A DNA stretch of 64,000 nucleotides from Nocardioides sp. Soil774. GTDB taxonomy: Bacteria; Actinomycetota; Actinomycetes; Propionibacteriales; Nocardioidaceae. The DNA lies in NCBI RefSeq assembly GCF_001428125.1, contig NZ_LMSM01000006.1, positions 608,270 through 672,269 on the forward strand. Reading direction: 5' to 3'. The notes below the pieces were generated by a model. The model ran no database searches. It saw nothing but the letters and a program-made list of their open reading frames with translations, and was not told the origin of the DNA. This document shows positions 53,803 to 63,255 of the stretch, piece by piece. Position 1 is the first letter of the stretch. Each line of letters begins with the position of its first letter. A program made the position numbers and the translations under genes.

Positions 53803-54606
53803 ATGCCGCCGACCGCACGACCTCGCGGGCCCCTGCCGGCCCGGGTCTACTGGACCCGGCGCATCGTGGTGCTCGCCGTCCCGCTGATCCTCGTCGTCGT
53901 GCTGGCGCGCGTGCTGGGCGGGTCGTCGGACGGCAAGGACGACTCGAGCGCGAGGGCCACCCAGGCCGGCGCCACCGTCGAGCAGCCCGTCGCGGCTCCG
54001 TCGGCGGGGCCGACCGCGCCGGCCGGGACCGGCAAGTCGGGTGGCAAGGGTCGCAAGAAGCGTGACCAGGTGATCGTGCCGCCCGAGCCCGTCCTCGCCG
54101 AGCCCACGGGCCCGTGCGAGGACTCCGACATCGTCGCCACGCCGGCCCTCACCTCGATCCCCGGCGGCGGGCCCGTCGCGATCCCGATCAACCTGCACAC
54201 CGTGGTGACCGAGGCCTGCACGTGGCAGGCCTCCCCGGAGACCCTGACCGTCACGATCACCTCGGGCAGCGACTACATCTGGAGCACGCGCGAGTGCCCG
54301 GGCGCCATCGCGCCGCAGGACGTGGTGGTCCGTCAGGCCGTCGACACCCCGGTCGTCGTCACCTGGTCGGCGAGGCGGTCCGACGAGGACTGCTCCAAGC
54401 TCACGGACTGGGCCTACCCGGGCTTCTACCACGTGCAGGCGGCCGCCCTCGGCGGCGAGGGGACCGACGTGCAGTTCGAGCTCACGGGCGCCCCGGCCGA
54501 GGTGATCACGAAGACCGCCGACCCCCAGCCGCAGGGCGGGAAGGGCAGGAAGGGCGACACCTCACACACCCCCGGCGAGGACGGCGCGGGGAACTCCGCG
54601 GGCTGA
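53803..54606 (+). CDS. Membrane-anchored extracytoplasmic protein (uncharacterised)
   Basis: 267 residues. One transmembrane helix (IVVLAVPLILVVVLARVL, ~22-39) is followed by a low-complexity linker ending in a basic patch (GGKGRKKRD), then a beta-rich domain (~100-230) with four Cys (CED, ACTW, RECPG, EDCSK) that could form two disulfides. A basic Gly/Pro tail ends the chain. TAACCT lies 6 nt before the ATG. Its place between mutY and disA suggests nothing specific. Confidence 0.65.
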   Translation: MPPTARPRGPLPARVYWTRRIVVLAVPLILVVVLARVLGGSSDGKDDSSARATQAGATVEQPVAAPSAGPTAPAGTGKSGGKGRKKRDQVIVPPEPVLAEPTGPCEDSDIVATPALTSIPGGGPVAIPINLHTVVTEACTWQASPETLTVTITSGSDYIWSTRECPGAIAPQDVVVRQAVDTPVVVTWSARRSDEDCSKLTDWAYPGFYHVQAAALGGEGTDVQFELTGAPAEVITKTADPQPQGGKGRKGDTSHTPGEDGAGNSAG

Positions 54607-54638
54607 TCCTCGGGCTCGCCCCTCTCGCGTCGTCGCGA

Positions 54639-54705
54639 TCCCCGGATATCCGGGGAAGCTGGAGGTTCCACCCCGAAGCTTCGGGGGTGAGGCTCCAGCT
54701 TCGAT
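54639..54705 (+). repeat. Palindromic intergenic repeat, class II, copy 2
   Basis: Head palindrome TCCCCGGATATCCGGGGA (54639-54656), then the stem AAGCTGGAG/CTCCAGCTT (54656-54664 with 54693-54701) enclosing the perfect palindrome CCCCGAAGCTTCGGGG (54671-54686). It matches the copy at 1829-1895 in order and sequence, and again lies between converging genes. Confidence 0.85.
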
Positions 54706-54759
54706 CTGGAGGCTGTGACGTGCAGGCTCGTACGTCGCTGCGCTGGGGCCTCCGAGGGC

Positions 54760-55842
54760 CTAGATGTAGCGCTCGGTGATGCTCGACTCCGCGAGCCGGG
54801 ACAGCCCCTCGCGGACGCTGCGGGCGCGCAGCTCGCCGACGCCCTCGACGGCCTGGAGGTCGTCGATGCCGGCGGAGAGCAGCTGCTGCAGACCGCCGAA
54901 GTGGTCGACGAGCCGGTCGACGACGGCGGCGGGGAGACGCGGCACCTTGGCGAGCAGCCGGTAGCCGCGGGGCGCGACGGCTGCGTCGAGGTGCTCGGCC
55001 CCGCCGAGGCCGATGGCCCGGGCGACCGCCGCGGGGTCGACGAGCTCGGTCGGCGAGAGGCCCTCGAGCTCGGCGAGGTGCGACTCGGGGCTGGCCTGGC
55101 GCCGCTTGCCGGTGGGGAGGTAGTCGCGGACCACGAGCTCGCGCTCGGCGTCGACGCCGGTGACGAGCTCCTCGAGCTGCAGCGAGAGCAGGCGGCCGTC
55201 GGTGCCGAGCTCGAGCACGTAGTCCTCGATCTCGCGCGCGATGCGGATCACCATCTCCAGGCGCTGGGCGACCACCGCGACGTCGCGCACGGTCACCAGG
55301 TCCTCGATCTCGAGCGCGGAGAGGGTCGCGGACACCTCGTCGAGGCGGAGCTTGTAGCGCTCGAGGGTGGCCAGGGCCTGGTTGGCGCGCGACAGGATCT
55401 TGCCGGAGTCCTCCAGGACGTGGCGGATGTCGCCGACGTAGGCGGCGATGATCTGCATCGACTGCGACACCGAGATGACCGGGTGCCCGGTCTGCTTGGC
55501 CACGCGCTCCGCGGTGCGGTGGCGGGTGCCGGTCTCCTCAGAGGGGATGGTGTGGTCGGGCATCAGGTGGACCGCAGCGCGGTGCACCCGGGTGATGTCC
55601 TTGTCGAGGATGATCGCGCCGTCCATCTTGGCCAGCTCGCGCAGCCCGGTGGCGGTGAAGGGGACGTCGAGGGTGAACCCGCCCGTCGCGATCGAGTCCA
55701 CCGTGCGGTCCAGGCCCAGCACGATCAGCGCGCCGGTGCGACCGCGCAGGATCCGCTCGAGCCCGTCACGCAGGGGAGTGCCCGGGGCGATCGATGCCAA
55801 GGTGGCGCGCAGCCGCAGCTGCTCGTCGTTGCGCTCGGCCAC
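54760..55842 (-). CDS. disA: DNA integrity scanning diadenylate cyclase
   Basis: 360-residue octameric enzyme making cyclic di-AMP from ATP. The DAC domain has DGA (74-76, [11 protein letters not shown]) and RHRTA (107-111); a helical spine and a C-terminal helix-hairpin-helix domain for branched DNA ([11 protein letters not shown]) follow. GTG start with GGAGG 5 nt upstream. Directly downstream of radA, its known regulator in mycobacteria. Confidence 0.96.
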   Translation of the reverse strand: MAERNDEQLRLRATLASIAPGTPLRDGLERILRGRTGALIVLGLDRTVDSIATGGFTLDVPFTATGLRELAKMDGAIILDKDITRVHRAAVHLMPDHTIPSEETGTRHRTAERVAKQTGHPVISVSQSMQIIAAYVGDIRHVLEDSGKILSRANQALATLERYKLRLDEVSATLSALEIEDLVTVRDVAVVAQRLEMVIRIAREIEDYVLELGTDGRLLSLQLEELVTGVDAERELVVRDYLPTGKRRQASPESHLAELEGLSPTELVDPAAVARAIGLGGAEHLDAAVAPRGYRLLAKVPRLPAAVVDRLVDHFGGLQQLLSAGIDDLQAVEGVGELRARSVREGLSRLAESSITERYI

Positions 55843-55956
55843 CGGTCCTCCACGTGTGTCTGTGTGGCACCCCCTCCGGCACCCCGAGGGAAGTGTAGGG
55901 CGCGGCCGGCGTTTCGACGTTTCCGTTTCCCAGTCGTGACCTGGGCGTCGCCAGGC

Positions 55957-57354
55957 CTAGAGGGGCGGCGTCAGCTCGAGGGTCAGCAACGCCCCGAACA
56001 CGTCGTCGACCTCGACCACTCGCAGCCCGTCGACGGTGCGGTGGGCGGGGATGCCGCGCTCGCCGGGGAGCGTACGACCCCGCGGGACGATCGCGACCCG
56101 GAAGCCGAGACGGGCCGCCTCGGCGATGCGCTGGGGCAGGTCGCGGACCCGGCGCAGCTCGCCCGCGAGACCGATCTCGCCGATGGCCACCGCACCCCGC
56201 GGCGCCGGGACGCCGAGGTGGGAGCTGGCCACGGCGACGGCGATCGCGAGGTCGGCGGCCGGGTCGTGGAGCCGGGCGCCGCCGACGGTGGCGACGAAGG
56301 TGTCGCTGCCGGTGATGCGCAGCCGGGCGTGGCGCTGCAGCACCGCCAGCACCATGTCGACGCGCGAGGGCTCCACGCCCGAGACGGTGCGGCGCGGGCG
56401 CTCCAGCGGGGACGGCGTCAGCAGTGCCTGGACCTCGGCGAGCAGGGGTCGGCGTCCCTCCATCGTCACCGCGACGCAGGTGCCGGCGACGTCCTGGGTG
56501 TGGTGCTCCACGAAGAGGCCGGTGGGGTCGGTGACCGCGGAGATGCCCTCGGAGGACAGGTCGAAGCAGCCGACCTCGTCGACGGGGCCGTAGCGGTTCT
56601 TCATCGCGCGCACCATGCGGAAGCGCGAGTTGCGGTCTCCCTCGAAGTGGAGCACGACGTCGACGAGGTGCTCGAGCACGCGCGGGCCCGCGATGGAGCC
56701 GTCCTTGGTGACGTGGCCGACGAGCATCGTGGTGATGTTGCGGGTCTTGGCCACCCGGACCAGGGCCGCCGCGACCTCCTTGACCTGCGTGACACCGCCG
56801 GGGACGCCGTCGATGCCCGAGGCGCCGATCGTCTGGACGGAGTCGACGACCAGGAGGGTCGGGCGCACCTCCTCGATGTGCGTCAGCACGGCGCCGAGGT
56901 CGGTCTCGGCGGCCAGGAAGAGCTCGTCGTGCACGCCGCCGGTGCGGTCGGCGCGCAGCCGCACCTGCGCGGCGGACTCCTCGCCGGTGACGTAGAGCGT
57001 GCGGTGGCGCCCGCGCGCGGTCTGCGCGGCCACCTCGAGCAGCAGCGTGCTCTTGCCGACGCCGGGCTCCCCGGCGAGCAGGATCGCCGCGCCCGGGACC
57101 AGCCCCCCGCCCAGCACCCGGTCGAGCTCGGGCACGCCGCTGGAGCGGGCCACCGACTCGGAGATCGGCACCTGGCCTATCGGCACGGCGGGGGTGGAGA
57201 CCGGCCCGGCTGCCGCGCGCAGCGTGGGTGCGCCGGCCTCGACGACCGACCCCCACGCCTGGCACTCGCCGCAGCGCCCGACCCACTTGCCGGTCTCCCA
57301 GCCGCACTCGGAGCAGCGGTAGGACGAGCGGGTGCGGGCGGCCTTCGTCGACAT
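55957..57354 (-). CDS. radA: DNA repair protein RadA (Sms)
   Basis: 465-residue recombination ATPase that processes branched intermediates. N-terminal zinc finger Cys14-x2-Cys17...Cys28-x2-Cys31, RecA-like core with GEPGVGKST, the KNRYG motif (MKNRYGPVDEVG), and a Lon-like C-terminal domain. ATG 57354; a GTG at 57360 would add two residues. The 114-bp gap to disA holds no further gene. Confidence 0.95.
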   Translation of the reverse strand: MSTKAARTRSSYRCSECGWETGKWVGRCGECQAWGSVVEAGAPTLRAAAGPVSTPAVPIGQVPISESVARSSGVPELDRVLGGGLVPGAAILLAGEPGVGKSTLLLEVAAQTARGRHRTLYVTGEESAAQVRLRADRTGGVHDELFLAAETDLGAVLTHIEEVRPTLLVVDSVQTIGASGIDGVPGGVTQVKEVAAALVRVAKTRNITTMLVGHVTKDGSIAGPRVLEHLVDVVLHFEGDRNSRFRMVRAMKNRYGPVDEVGCFDLSSEGISAVTDPTGLFVEHHTQDVAGTCVAVTMEGRRPLLAEVQALLTPSPLERPRRTVSGVEPSRVDMVLAVLQRHARLRITGSDTFVATVGGARLHDPAADLAIAVAVASSHLGVPAPRGAVAIGEIGLAGELRRVRDLPQRIAEAARLGFRVAIVPRGRTLPGERGIPAHRTVDGLRVVEVDDVFGALLTLELTPPL

Positions 57355-57473
57355 GCGCACCACGCTAGGCGAGGGCACCGACAGCACCGGGTCCCGACCC
57401 GCCCGGCCGGGTCGCCGGCGACGCCGCGGCACGTCCACCCCTCGGGAGGCCGTGCCCCCGGCGGGCCAAGGCT

Positions 57474-57499
57474 TATGCTGGCGCCCGGTTGGATCGATC
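57474..57499 (+). promoter_or_regulatory. Promoter and possible self-operator of the LacI-type gene
   Basis: TATGCT (57474-57479) is a good -10 box. The palindrome GATCGATC (57492-57499), within TTGGATCGATCAAG, lies just downstream in the 5' leader, where a LacI-family protein could block its own transcription. Confidence 0.4.
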
Positions 57500-57510
57500 A
57501 AGGGGGCGAC

Positions 57511-58554
57511 ATGGGGCGCAGCGACCATCGGCTCGGCAGCCAGCTGCCGGTCACGCCGCCGACCCTCGCCGACGTCGCCGAGCGCGCCGGGGTCTCGCGC
57601 CAGACGGTCTCCAACGCGGTCAACAACCCCGACCTGCTGCGCCCCGACACCCTCGAGCGGGTCCGTCAGACGATCGCCGAGCTCGGCTACTCGCCCAACC
57701 GCGCGGCGCGCAACCTGCGCACCCGCACCTCCTCGCTGATCGGCCTGCGCTTCACCCCGGTCCAGGAGGGCACCGCCAACGCCACCATGGACCGCTTCGT
57801 GCACTCACTGGTCGAGGCCAGCGAGGAGGCCGGCTACCACGTCCTGCTGTTCCCGGCCGACGACGACGACCCGATCAGTGGCTACGACAACCTGATCAGC
57901 TCCACCGCGGTCGACGCGTTCGTCGTGACCGACACCTACCTCGGCAACCCCCAGGCCACCTGGCTCAGCCGGCAGCGGGCGCCCTTCGTCGCCTTCGGCC
58001 GGCCGTGGGACGACGACGTCGCGCGCCACGTGTGGGTCGACGTCGACGGCGCCGCCGGCACCCGCCTGGCCACCCAGCACCTCATCGACCGCGGCCACAC
58101 CCGCATCGCGTGGATCGGCTGGCGCAAGGACTCGCCGATCGGCGAGGACCGTCGCGCGGGCTGGCTCTCGACGATGCACGCCAACGGCCTGCCCACCACC
58201 GGGCTGGCCTCGCGGGTCGAGGACGTCGTGCACAGCGGTGCCGAGGCGGCCGCGGTGCTGCTCGACGAGTCGCGCCCCACGGCGTTCGTCTGCGCCTCCG
58301 ACACCCTCGCCATGGGGGTGCTCCACACGCTCTGGATCCGCCAGCTCGCCCCGGGCCGTGACGTCGCGGTCGTCGGCTTCGACGACTCGCAGGTCGCGCA
58401 GGTCTACCCGGTCGGTCTCACGTCCGTGCGCCAGCCGCTGGAGGACGTGGCGGTCGAGATCGTGCGCACCCTGCGCGCACTGCTCTCGCACCAGCAGGTC
58501 GAGACGCGGGGCGTGCTCCTCGAGCCGACGCTCACGATCCGTCAGTCGAGCTAG
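57511..58554 (+). CDS. LacI-family transcriptional regulator
   Basis: 347 residues. The helix-turn-helix and hinge (TLADVAERAGVSRQTVSNAVN at ~18-38, GYSPNRAARNLRT) lead to a periplasmic-binding-like effector domain (LIGLRF..., HVLLFPADDDDP, AFVCASDTLAMGVL, VVGFDDSQVAQ). It probably responds to a sugar. No transport or sugar operon is adjacent, so the regulon is elsewhere. The ATG has AAGGGGG 5 nt upstream. Confidence 0.9.
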   Translation: MGRSDHRLGSQLPVTPPTLADVAERAGVSRQTVSNAVNNPDLLRPDTLERVRQTIAELGYSPNRAARNLRTRTSSLIGLRFTPVQEGTANATMDRFVHSLVEASEEAGYHVLLFPADDDDPISGYDNLISSTAVDAFVVTDTYLGNPQATWLSRQRAPFVAFGRPWDDDVARHVWVDVDGAAGTRLATQHLIDRGHTRIAWIGWRKDSPIGEDRRAGWLSTMHANGLPTTGLASRVEDVVHSGAEAAAVLLDESRPTAFVCASDTLAMGVLHTLWIRQLAPGRDVAVVGFDDSQVAQVYPVGLTSVRQPLEDVAVEIVRTLRALLSHQQVETRGVLLEPTLTIRQSS

Positions 58555-59234
58555 AAGTCGCGCCACCAGAGGTTGACCGCGTAGTCGACCTCGGTGCCGG
58601 TGTGCGAGGCGAGCGCCTCCTCGGCCGCGGCCGGCGGCAGCTCGATGCGTACGACGGCCTCGAGCGCCTCGCGGGAGTCGAAGGACCAGCCCATGTCGAT
58701 GCGCCGGCGCCGCCACCCGTGCATCGACCAGAACCGCTCCACCGCGACCGGGTCGACCTCGGGGAAGCCGCGGTGGAACCACGCGCCGAAGGTCGACCGG
58801 GTGGGGTCGTTGTCGATCACGAACGCGGTGCCCCCGCGGCGTACGACCCGGTCGAGCTCACGCAGACCCGGCTCGGAGCCGGGCCCGAAGAAGTAGGCCC
58901 AGCGCGCGTGCACCACGTCGACGGAGGCGTCGGGCAGTGGCAGCGCCTCGGCCATGCCCTTGGCGACCGTGACGTTCCGCAGCCGCTTCGTACGCCGCCG
59001 CGCCAGCGCCACCAGCGGTGGGTGCGGCTCCACGCCGATCACGCGCTGCGCGCACTCCGCCCAGAGGGGGAGGTGGAAGCCGCTGCCGCAGCCGAGGTCG
59101 AGGACCGTGCGCCCTGCCCAGTCGCCGAGCTCCCTCATCGCCGCCGGGATGCGCCCGTGCGGGTCGGCGGCCCGGTTCTCCAGCTCGTAGAGCTCCGGGG
59201 TGTTCCAGATGTTGGGGGAGGGGCGGGCCCTCAA
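58551..59234 (-). CDS. SAM-dependent methyltransferase
   Basis: 227 residues of the Methyltransf_11 type: VLDLGCGSGFHLPLWA (motif I), VIGVEPH, and DVVHARWAYFFGPGSEPGLRELDRVVRRGG. The TTG start at 59234 overlaps the stop of the VOC gene (TTGA) and puts the family-typical NIWNTPELYELENRA near the N-terminus; no ATG/GTG is well placed. Substrate unknown. Stops converge with the LacI gene (4-bp overlap). Confidence 0.78.
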   Translation of the reverse strand: MRARPSPNIWNTPELYELENRAADPHGRIPAAMRELGDWAGRTVLDLGCGSGFHLPLWAECAQRVIGVEPHPPLVALARRRTKRLRNVTVAKGMAEALPLPDASVDVVHARWAYFFGPGSEPGLRELDRVVRRGGTAFVIDNDPTRSTFGAWFHRGFPEVDPVAVERFWSMHGWRRRRIDMGWSFDSREALEAVVRIELPPAAAEEALASHTGTEVDYAVNLWWRDF

Positions 59235-59869
59235 ATCCGGACGAGCCCGTTCGGGGTCTGGATCTGCACCGCGACGATGCCGGGGGTGCCGTTGGGGGCG
59301 ACCCACTCGACCTTGACGTCCTCGAGCGGGGCCTCGACGGTCTCGCCGAGCCACTCGCTCACGCGCTGCGGGTCGCCGGCGATCTCGAGGCAGGCCAGCG
59401 AGTAGTCGCCGGTGGCGCCGTTGCTCGGGTGCATCTCGGCGGGGGACTGCCACTGGATGAAGAAGGGCAGCTGCGGGTCGGAGATCAGGCCGTTGACGCC
59501 GATCTGCTGCCACACCAGCTCGGTGCCGTCGGGACGGTGTCGGTTGCCCTTGACGGCCTCGCGGCCCAGGCGCGACTCGATGGTGGCGATGTCGTCGACC
59601 GAGACGACCCAGCCCATCCAGCCGCCGCCGAGGGCCGAGCGGGCGCGCACGGCCTGGCCGAACGGCGCCTTGTCGCTCGCCGGGTGGTCGAGCACCTCGA
59701 CGATCTCCATGTAGGTGTTGCCCGCGAGGGGCAGCGTGACGTTGCGGGTGCCGAAGCGGGGGTGCACACCACCGTCGACGAACTCCGTGCCGAGCAGCCC
59801 CGCGATGCGCTGGGCAGTGCTGGCAAGTCCATCAGGTCCGGCGGCGAAGCTGACGTGGTCCAGGCGCAT
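59231..59869 (-). CDS. VOC/glyoxalase-like domain protein
   Basis: 212 residues. Begins [15 protein letters not shown], the usual beta strand of the vicinal-oxygen-chelate fold, followed by a second repeat ([12 protein letters not shown]). The His/Glu positions fit a metal site, but the reaction is not predictable. First gene of a two-gene operon with the methyltransferase. Confidence 0.78.
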   Translation of the reverse strand: MRLDHVSFAAGPDGLASTAQRIAGLLGTEFVDGGVHPRFGTRNVTLPLAGNTYMEIVEVLDHPASDKAPFGQAVRARSALGGGWMGWVVSVDDIATIESRLGREAVKGNRHRPDGTELVWQQIGVNGLISDPQLPFFIQWQSPAEMHPSNGATGDYSLACLEIAGDPQRVSEWLGETVEAPLEDVKVEWVAPNGTPGIVAVQIQTPNGLVRI

Positions 59870-59969
59870 GCAGAGATTCTCGGCTCAGCCCTCGGGGCGG
59901 CTGACACCGGGGTCCCGATCTCTTGACGTCGAGCGACCTGGGGTGCGGATTCCGTGGTGCCGGCCCGGC

Positions 59970-60746
59970 TCAGCGCGGGTCGGCGGGGTGCAGCGCGAGC
60001 GCCGAGCGCGACCGGACGTGGGCCTCGCAGTGGCGGCCGAGCTCGACGTAGGCGTCGCGTCCCATGAGCTCGACCAGCTCGGCCTCGTGGGTGACCCAGA
60101 CCGGCTCCGCGGCCACGTGGGCCTCGGTGTTGCCCGAGCAGTACCAGTCGAGGTCGTGCCCGCCGGGGCCCCAGCCGCGACGGTCGTACTCCCCGATCGA
60201 CACCTCGGTGTAGGAGGTGCCGTCCTGGCGCTCGACGGTGCGGTACTGGCGGCGGATCGGCAGCTGCCAGCACACGTCGGGCTTGGTCTCCAGCGGGTTG
60301 CGGCCCTGGCGCAGCGCCAGGCCGTGCAGCGCGCAGCCGGCCCCGCCCTGGCCCGACGCGGGCGCGAAGTCGGTGCGGTTGTGGAACACGCACGCCTGCT
60401 GGCCGTCGACCTCCACGGCGAGGGTCTTGCGCTCGCCCTCGTCGTCGGTCTCGATCCAGTCCGACTTCTTCGGCGTACGCCCCGGGTGCAGCTGCCAGTC
60501 GTCGGGCGTGAGCTGGGCGACGAACCCGGCGACCCGGCGCTCGTCGTCGGTGTCGGCGAAGTGCGCGCCGAGGGTGCAGCAGCCCACGTCGGGGGCGTCG
60601 GCGTAGATCCCCTGACATCCCTGTCCGAAGATGCAGGTGTAGGCCGAGGTCAGCCACGTCAGGTCGCAGCGAAAGACCTGCTCCTCGTCGGCGGGGTCGG
60701 CGAACTCGACGAACGCGCGGGGGAACACCAGGTCGACCTCAGGCAC
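59970..60746 (-). CDS. Cysteine-rich protein, possible metal-binding (uncharacterised)
   Basis: 258 residues. Cysteines cluster at the start ([26 protein letters not shown]) and in the middle (QACVFHN, GCALHGL, VCWQLP), with further ones near YCSGN and HCEAH. The pattern CC plus spaced Cys/His resembles YkgJ-like or DUF3109-like zinc/iron-binding proteins, which is only a resemblance. GTG start, TAGGGT 6 nt upstream (forward 60753-60758). Divergent from the Ppx/GppA gene. Confidence 0.65.
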   Translation of the reverse strand: MPEVDLVFPRAFVEFADPADEEQVFRCDLTWLTSAYTCIFGQGCQGIYADAPDVGCCTLGAHFADTDDERRVAGFVAQLTPDDWQLHPGRTPKKSDWIETDDEGERKTLAVEVDGQQACVFHNRTDFAPASGQGGAGCALHGLALRQGRNPLETKPDVCWQLPIRRQYRTVERQDGTSYTEVSIGEYDRRGWGPGGHDLDWYCSGNTEAHVAAEPVWVTHEAELVELMGRDAYVELGRHCEAHVRSRSALALHPADPR

Positions 60747-60752
60747 CCGACA

Positions 60753-60784
60753 ACCCTAGTGCCGTGCCCCACGCCTAGTAGCGT
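60753..60784. promoter_or_regulatory. Divergent -10 boxes (Cys-rich gene / Ppx-GppA gene)
   Basis: Minus strand TAGGGT (forward 60753-60758) is 6 nt from GTG 60746. Plus strand TAGCGT (60779-60784) is 7 nt from ATG 60792. Both transcripts look leaderless. Confidence 0.45.
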
Positions 60785-60791
60785 GGCAGTC

Positions 60792-61736
60792 ATGCGCCTG
60801 GGCGTCCTCGACATCGGATCCAACACCGGCCACCTGCTGGTGGTGGACGCGCACGGCGGCGCCGCCCCGCTCCCGGCCTCCTCGCACAAGCAGCCGCTGC
60901 GCCTGGCCGAGCACCTCGACGACGACGGCGCGGTGACCAAGAAGGGCATCAAGGCACTCACCGACTTCTGCGCCTCGGCCACGCAGATCGCGGAGGACAA
61001 GGGCTGCGAGGAGATGATCGGCTTCGCGACCTCCGCGGTGCGCGACTCGGTGAACTCCGACGAGGTCCTGGCCCACGTCGAGAAGCACAGCGGGGTCACC
61101 CTGGAGGTGCTCTCGGGCGAGGACGAGGCGCGACTGACCTTCCTGGCCGTACGCCGCTGGTTCGGCTGGTCGGCCGGGCGGCTGGCCGTCTTCGACATCG
61201 GCGGCGGCTCCCTCGAGATCGCCGGCGGCGCCGACGAGGCGCCCGACGTGGCCTGGTCGCTGCCACTCGGCGCGGCGCGGATGGCGAAGGCGTGGTTCGG
61301 TGGCGGCCGCCCGTCGGAGGACGACGTACGCGCGCTGCGCAAGCAGGTGCGCGCCGAGATCGCCCGCGACGCGGGCAACCTGCTGCGCCCCGGCGCGCCC
61401 GACAAGGCGGCGGCCACGTCGAAGACCTTCCGCTCCCTGGCCCGGATCTGCGGTGCCGCGCCGAGCGGCGACGGTCCGCTCGTGCCGCGGGTGCTCGAGC
61501 TCGAGACGCTGTCGGACTGGATCCCCAAGCTGATGGACATGTCCGACGACGAGCTCGCCGACCTGCCCGGTGTCTCCCCGAGCCGCACGCACCAGATCGT
61601 GCCGGGCGCGCTGGTCGCCGAGGCCTGCATGGACATCTTCGACCTGCCGGCCCTCGAGATCTGCCCCTGGGCGCTGCGCGAGGGCGTGATCCTCGAGCGC
61701 CTCGACCAGATCTCCGTCGTCGTCAGGCTGCACTGA
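60792..61736 (+). CDS. Ppx/GppA family exopolyphosphatase
   Basis: 314 residues. ASKHA fold with [16 protein letters not shown] (phosphate 1), a second Gly-rich loop [11 protein letters not shown] and the [13 protein letters not shown] [11 protein letters not shown]. It hydrolyses polyphosphate or (p)ppGpp-related guanosine pentaphosphate; which one cannot be told from sequence. It lacks the C-terminal HD-type domain of E. coli Ppx. The isomerase gene follows after 2 bp. Confidence 0.9.
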   Translation: MRLGVLDIGSNTGHLLVVDAHGGAAPLPASSHKQPLRLAEHLDDDGAVTKKGIKALTDFCASATQIAEDKGCEEMIGFATSAVRDSVNSDEVLAHVEKHSGVTLEVLSGEDEARLTFLAVRRWFGWSAGRLAVFDIGGGSLEIAGGADEAPDVAWSLPLGAARMAKAWFGGGRPSEDDVRALRKQVRAEIARDAGNLLRPGAPDKAAATSKTFRSLARICGAAPSGDGPLVPRVLELETLSDWIPKLMDMSDDELADLPGVSPSRTHQIVPGALVAEACMDIFDLPALEICPWALREGVILERLDQISVVVRLH

Positions 61737-61738
61737 CC

Positions 61739-62539
61739 ATGGCGCCGCGCTCGCCCCTCATCGGGCTCTCCACCGCCTCGGTCTACCCCGAGTCCACCGC
61801 CCACGCCTTCGGCTGGGCCTCGTCGCTGGGCTACGACGCGGTGGAGGTGATGGTCGGCATCGACGCGCTGAGCCAGCAGGTCGACGCGGTCAAGAAGCTG
61901 AGCGACCACCACCAGGTGCCGGTGTGCGCGGTGCACGCCCCCTGCCTGCTGTTCACCCAGCGGGTCTGGGGCACCGAGCCCTGGGGCAAGCTGGAGAAGT
62001 CCGCCGAGATGGCCGAGGCCGTGGGCGCCGACGTGGTCGTGGTGCACCCGCCGTTCCGGTGGCAGAAGGACTACGCCGCGGGCTTCGTCGAGGGGATCGC
62101 CTCGCTCGAGGCGCGCACGGGCATCGCCTTCGCGGTGGAGAACATGTATCCGTGGCGGGCCTCCTCGCGCCGCGGCATGCAGATGTACCTCCCCGGCTGG
62201 GACCCCAGCGAGGAGGACTACGCGCACACGACGATCGACCTCTCCCACGCCGCCATCGCGCGCTCCGACGTGGTCGAGATGGCCGGGCGGATGGGGGAGC
62301 GGCTGCGCCACATCCACCTCACCGACGGCACCGGCTCGGCCAAGGACGAGCACCTCGTGCCGGGTCGGGGTGTGATGCGTGCCGCGGAGTTCCTCGGGCA
62401 CCTGGCGGGCACCGGGTTCGGCGGCCACGTCGTGCTGGAGATCAACACCCGTCGCGCCGCCGACCGCGCCGAGCGGGAGGCCGACCTCGCCGAGTCGTTG
62501 GCCTTCGCCCGCGCGCACCTGGGAGTCACGACGCCGTGA
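61739..62539 (+). CDS. Sugar phosphate isomerase/epimerase (xylose-isomerase-like TIM barrel)
   Basis: 266 residues. AP_endonuc_2-type barrel with [37 protein letters not shown] (metal Glu), [16 protein letters not shown] and VLEINTR, i.e. the metal ligands in order. Adjacent to Ppx/GppA in many actinobacteria; the substrate is not known. Stop overlaps the ABC ATPase start (GTGA). Confidence 0.85.
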   Translation: MAPRSPLIGLSTASVYPESTAHAFGWASSLGYDAVEVMVGIDALSQQVDAVKKLSDHHQVPVCAVHAPCLLFTQRVWGTEPWGKLEKSAEMAEAVGADVVVVHPPFRWQKDYAAGFVEGIASLEARTGIAFAVENMYPWRASSRRGMQMYLPGWDPSEEDYAHTTIDLSHAAIARSDVVEMAGRMGERLRHIHLTDGTGSAKDEHLVPGRGVMRAAEFLGHLAGTGFGGHVVLEINTRRAADRAEREADLAESLAFARAHLGVTTP

Positions 62540-63255
62540 GCGCGCCCGTCGTGGCGGTGCGCGACCTCGTCGTCGTACGGGGCGGGGTGGAGGTGCTGCC
62601 CGGCATCTCGCTCGACGTCGCGCCCGGCGTGACCGGCCTGCTGGGGCCAAGCGGCTGCGGCAAGACGACCCTGATGCGGGCGCTGGTCGGCGCGCAGCGG
62701 GTGCGGTCCGGGACGGTCGAGGTGCTCGGGGAGCCCGCGGGCAGCGCGGGCCTGCGCACCCGCGTCGGCTACGTCACCCAGGCCGCGAGCGTCTACGACG
62801 ACCTCACGGTCGCGGAGAACCTCGCCTTCTTCGCCCGGGTGCTTGGCGTCGACAGGGCCTCGGCCGAGGAGGCCGTCGCGGCCGTCGGGCTGCACGACAC
62901 CCGCGAGAAGGTGGTCGGGCGTCTCTCCGGCGGGCAGCGCAGCCGGGTCAGCCTGGCGGTGGCGCTGCTCGGGAGCCCCGACCTGCTCGTGCTCGACGAG
63001 CCGACGGTCGGGCTCGACCCGGTGCTGCGCCGCGACCTGTGGGCGCTGTTCCACCGGATCGCCGACGGGGGTGCCGCGGTGCTCGTCTCCAGCCACGTCA
63101 TGGACGAGGCCGAGCGCTGCGACCGGCTGCTGCTGATGCGCGAGGGCCGGATCATCGCCGACGGGGCGCCCGAGGAGATCCGGCGCAGCACCGGGGCGCG
63201 CGACGTCGAGGAGGCGTTCCTGCGCCTCGTCGAGGGGCCGGGTGACGCGGCATGA
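62536..63255 (+). CDS. ABC exporter ATP-binding protein
   Basis: 239 residues of the ABC-2 (drug/natamycin-type) class: Walker [10 protein letters not shown], signature [16 protein letters not shown] and Walker [13 protein letters not shown], with [15 protein letters not shown] start. Coupled by ATGA to the permease gene. Confidence 0.9.
   Translation: MSAPVVAVRDLVVVRGGVEVLPGISLDVAPGVTGLLGPSGCGKTTLMRALVGAQRVRSGTVEVLGEPAGSAGLRTRVGYVTQAASVYDDLTVAENLAFFARVLGVDRASAEEAVAAVGLHDTREKVVGRLSGGQRSRVSLAVALLGSPDLLVLDEPTVGLDPVLRRDLWALFHRIADGGAAVLVSSHVMDEAERCDRLLLMREGRIIADGAPEEIRRSTGARDVEEAFLRLVEGPGDAA

Noticed and set aside
54715..58554. A 1279-codon open frame on the plus strand across disA and radA
   Set aside because: Only its last 347 codons are real (the LacI gene). 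The rest is antisense to disA and radA.
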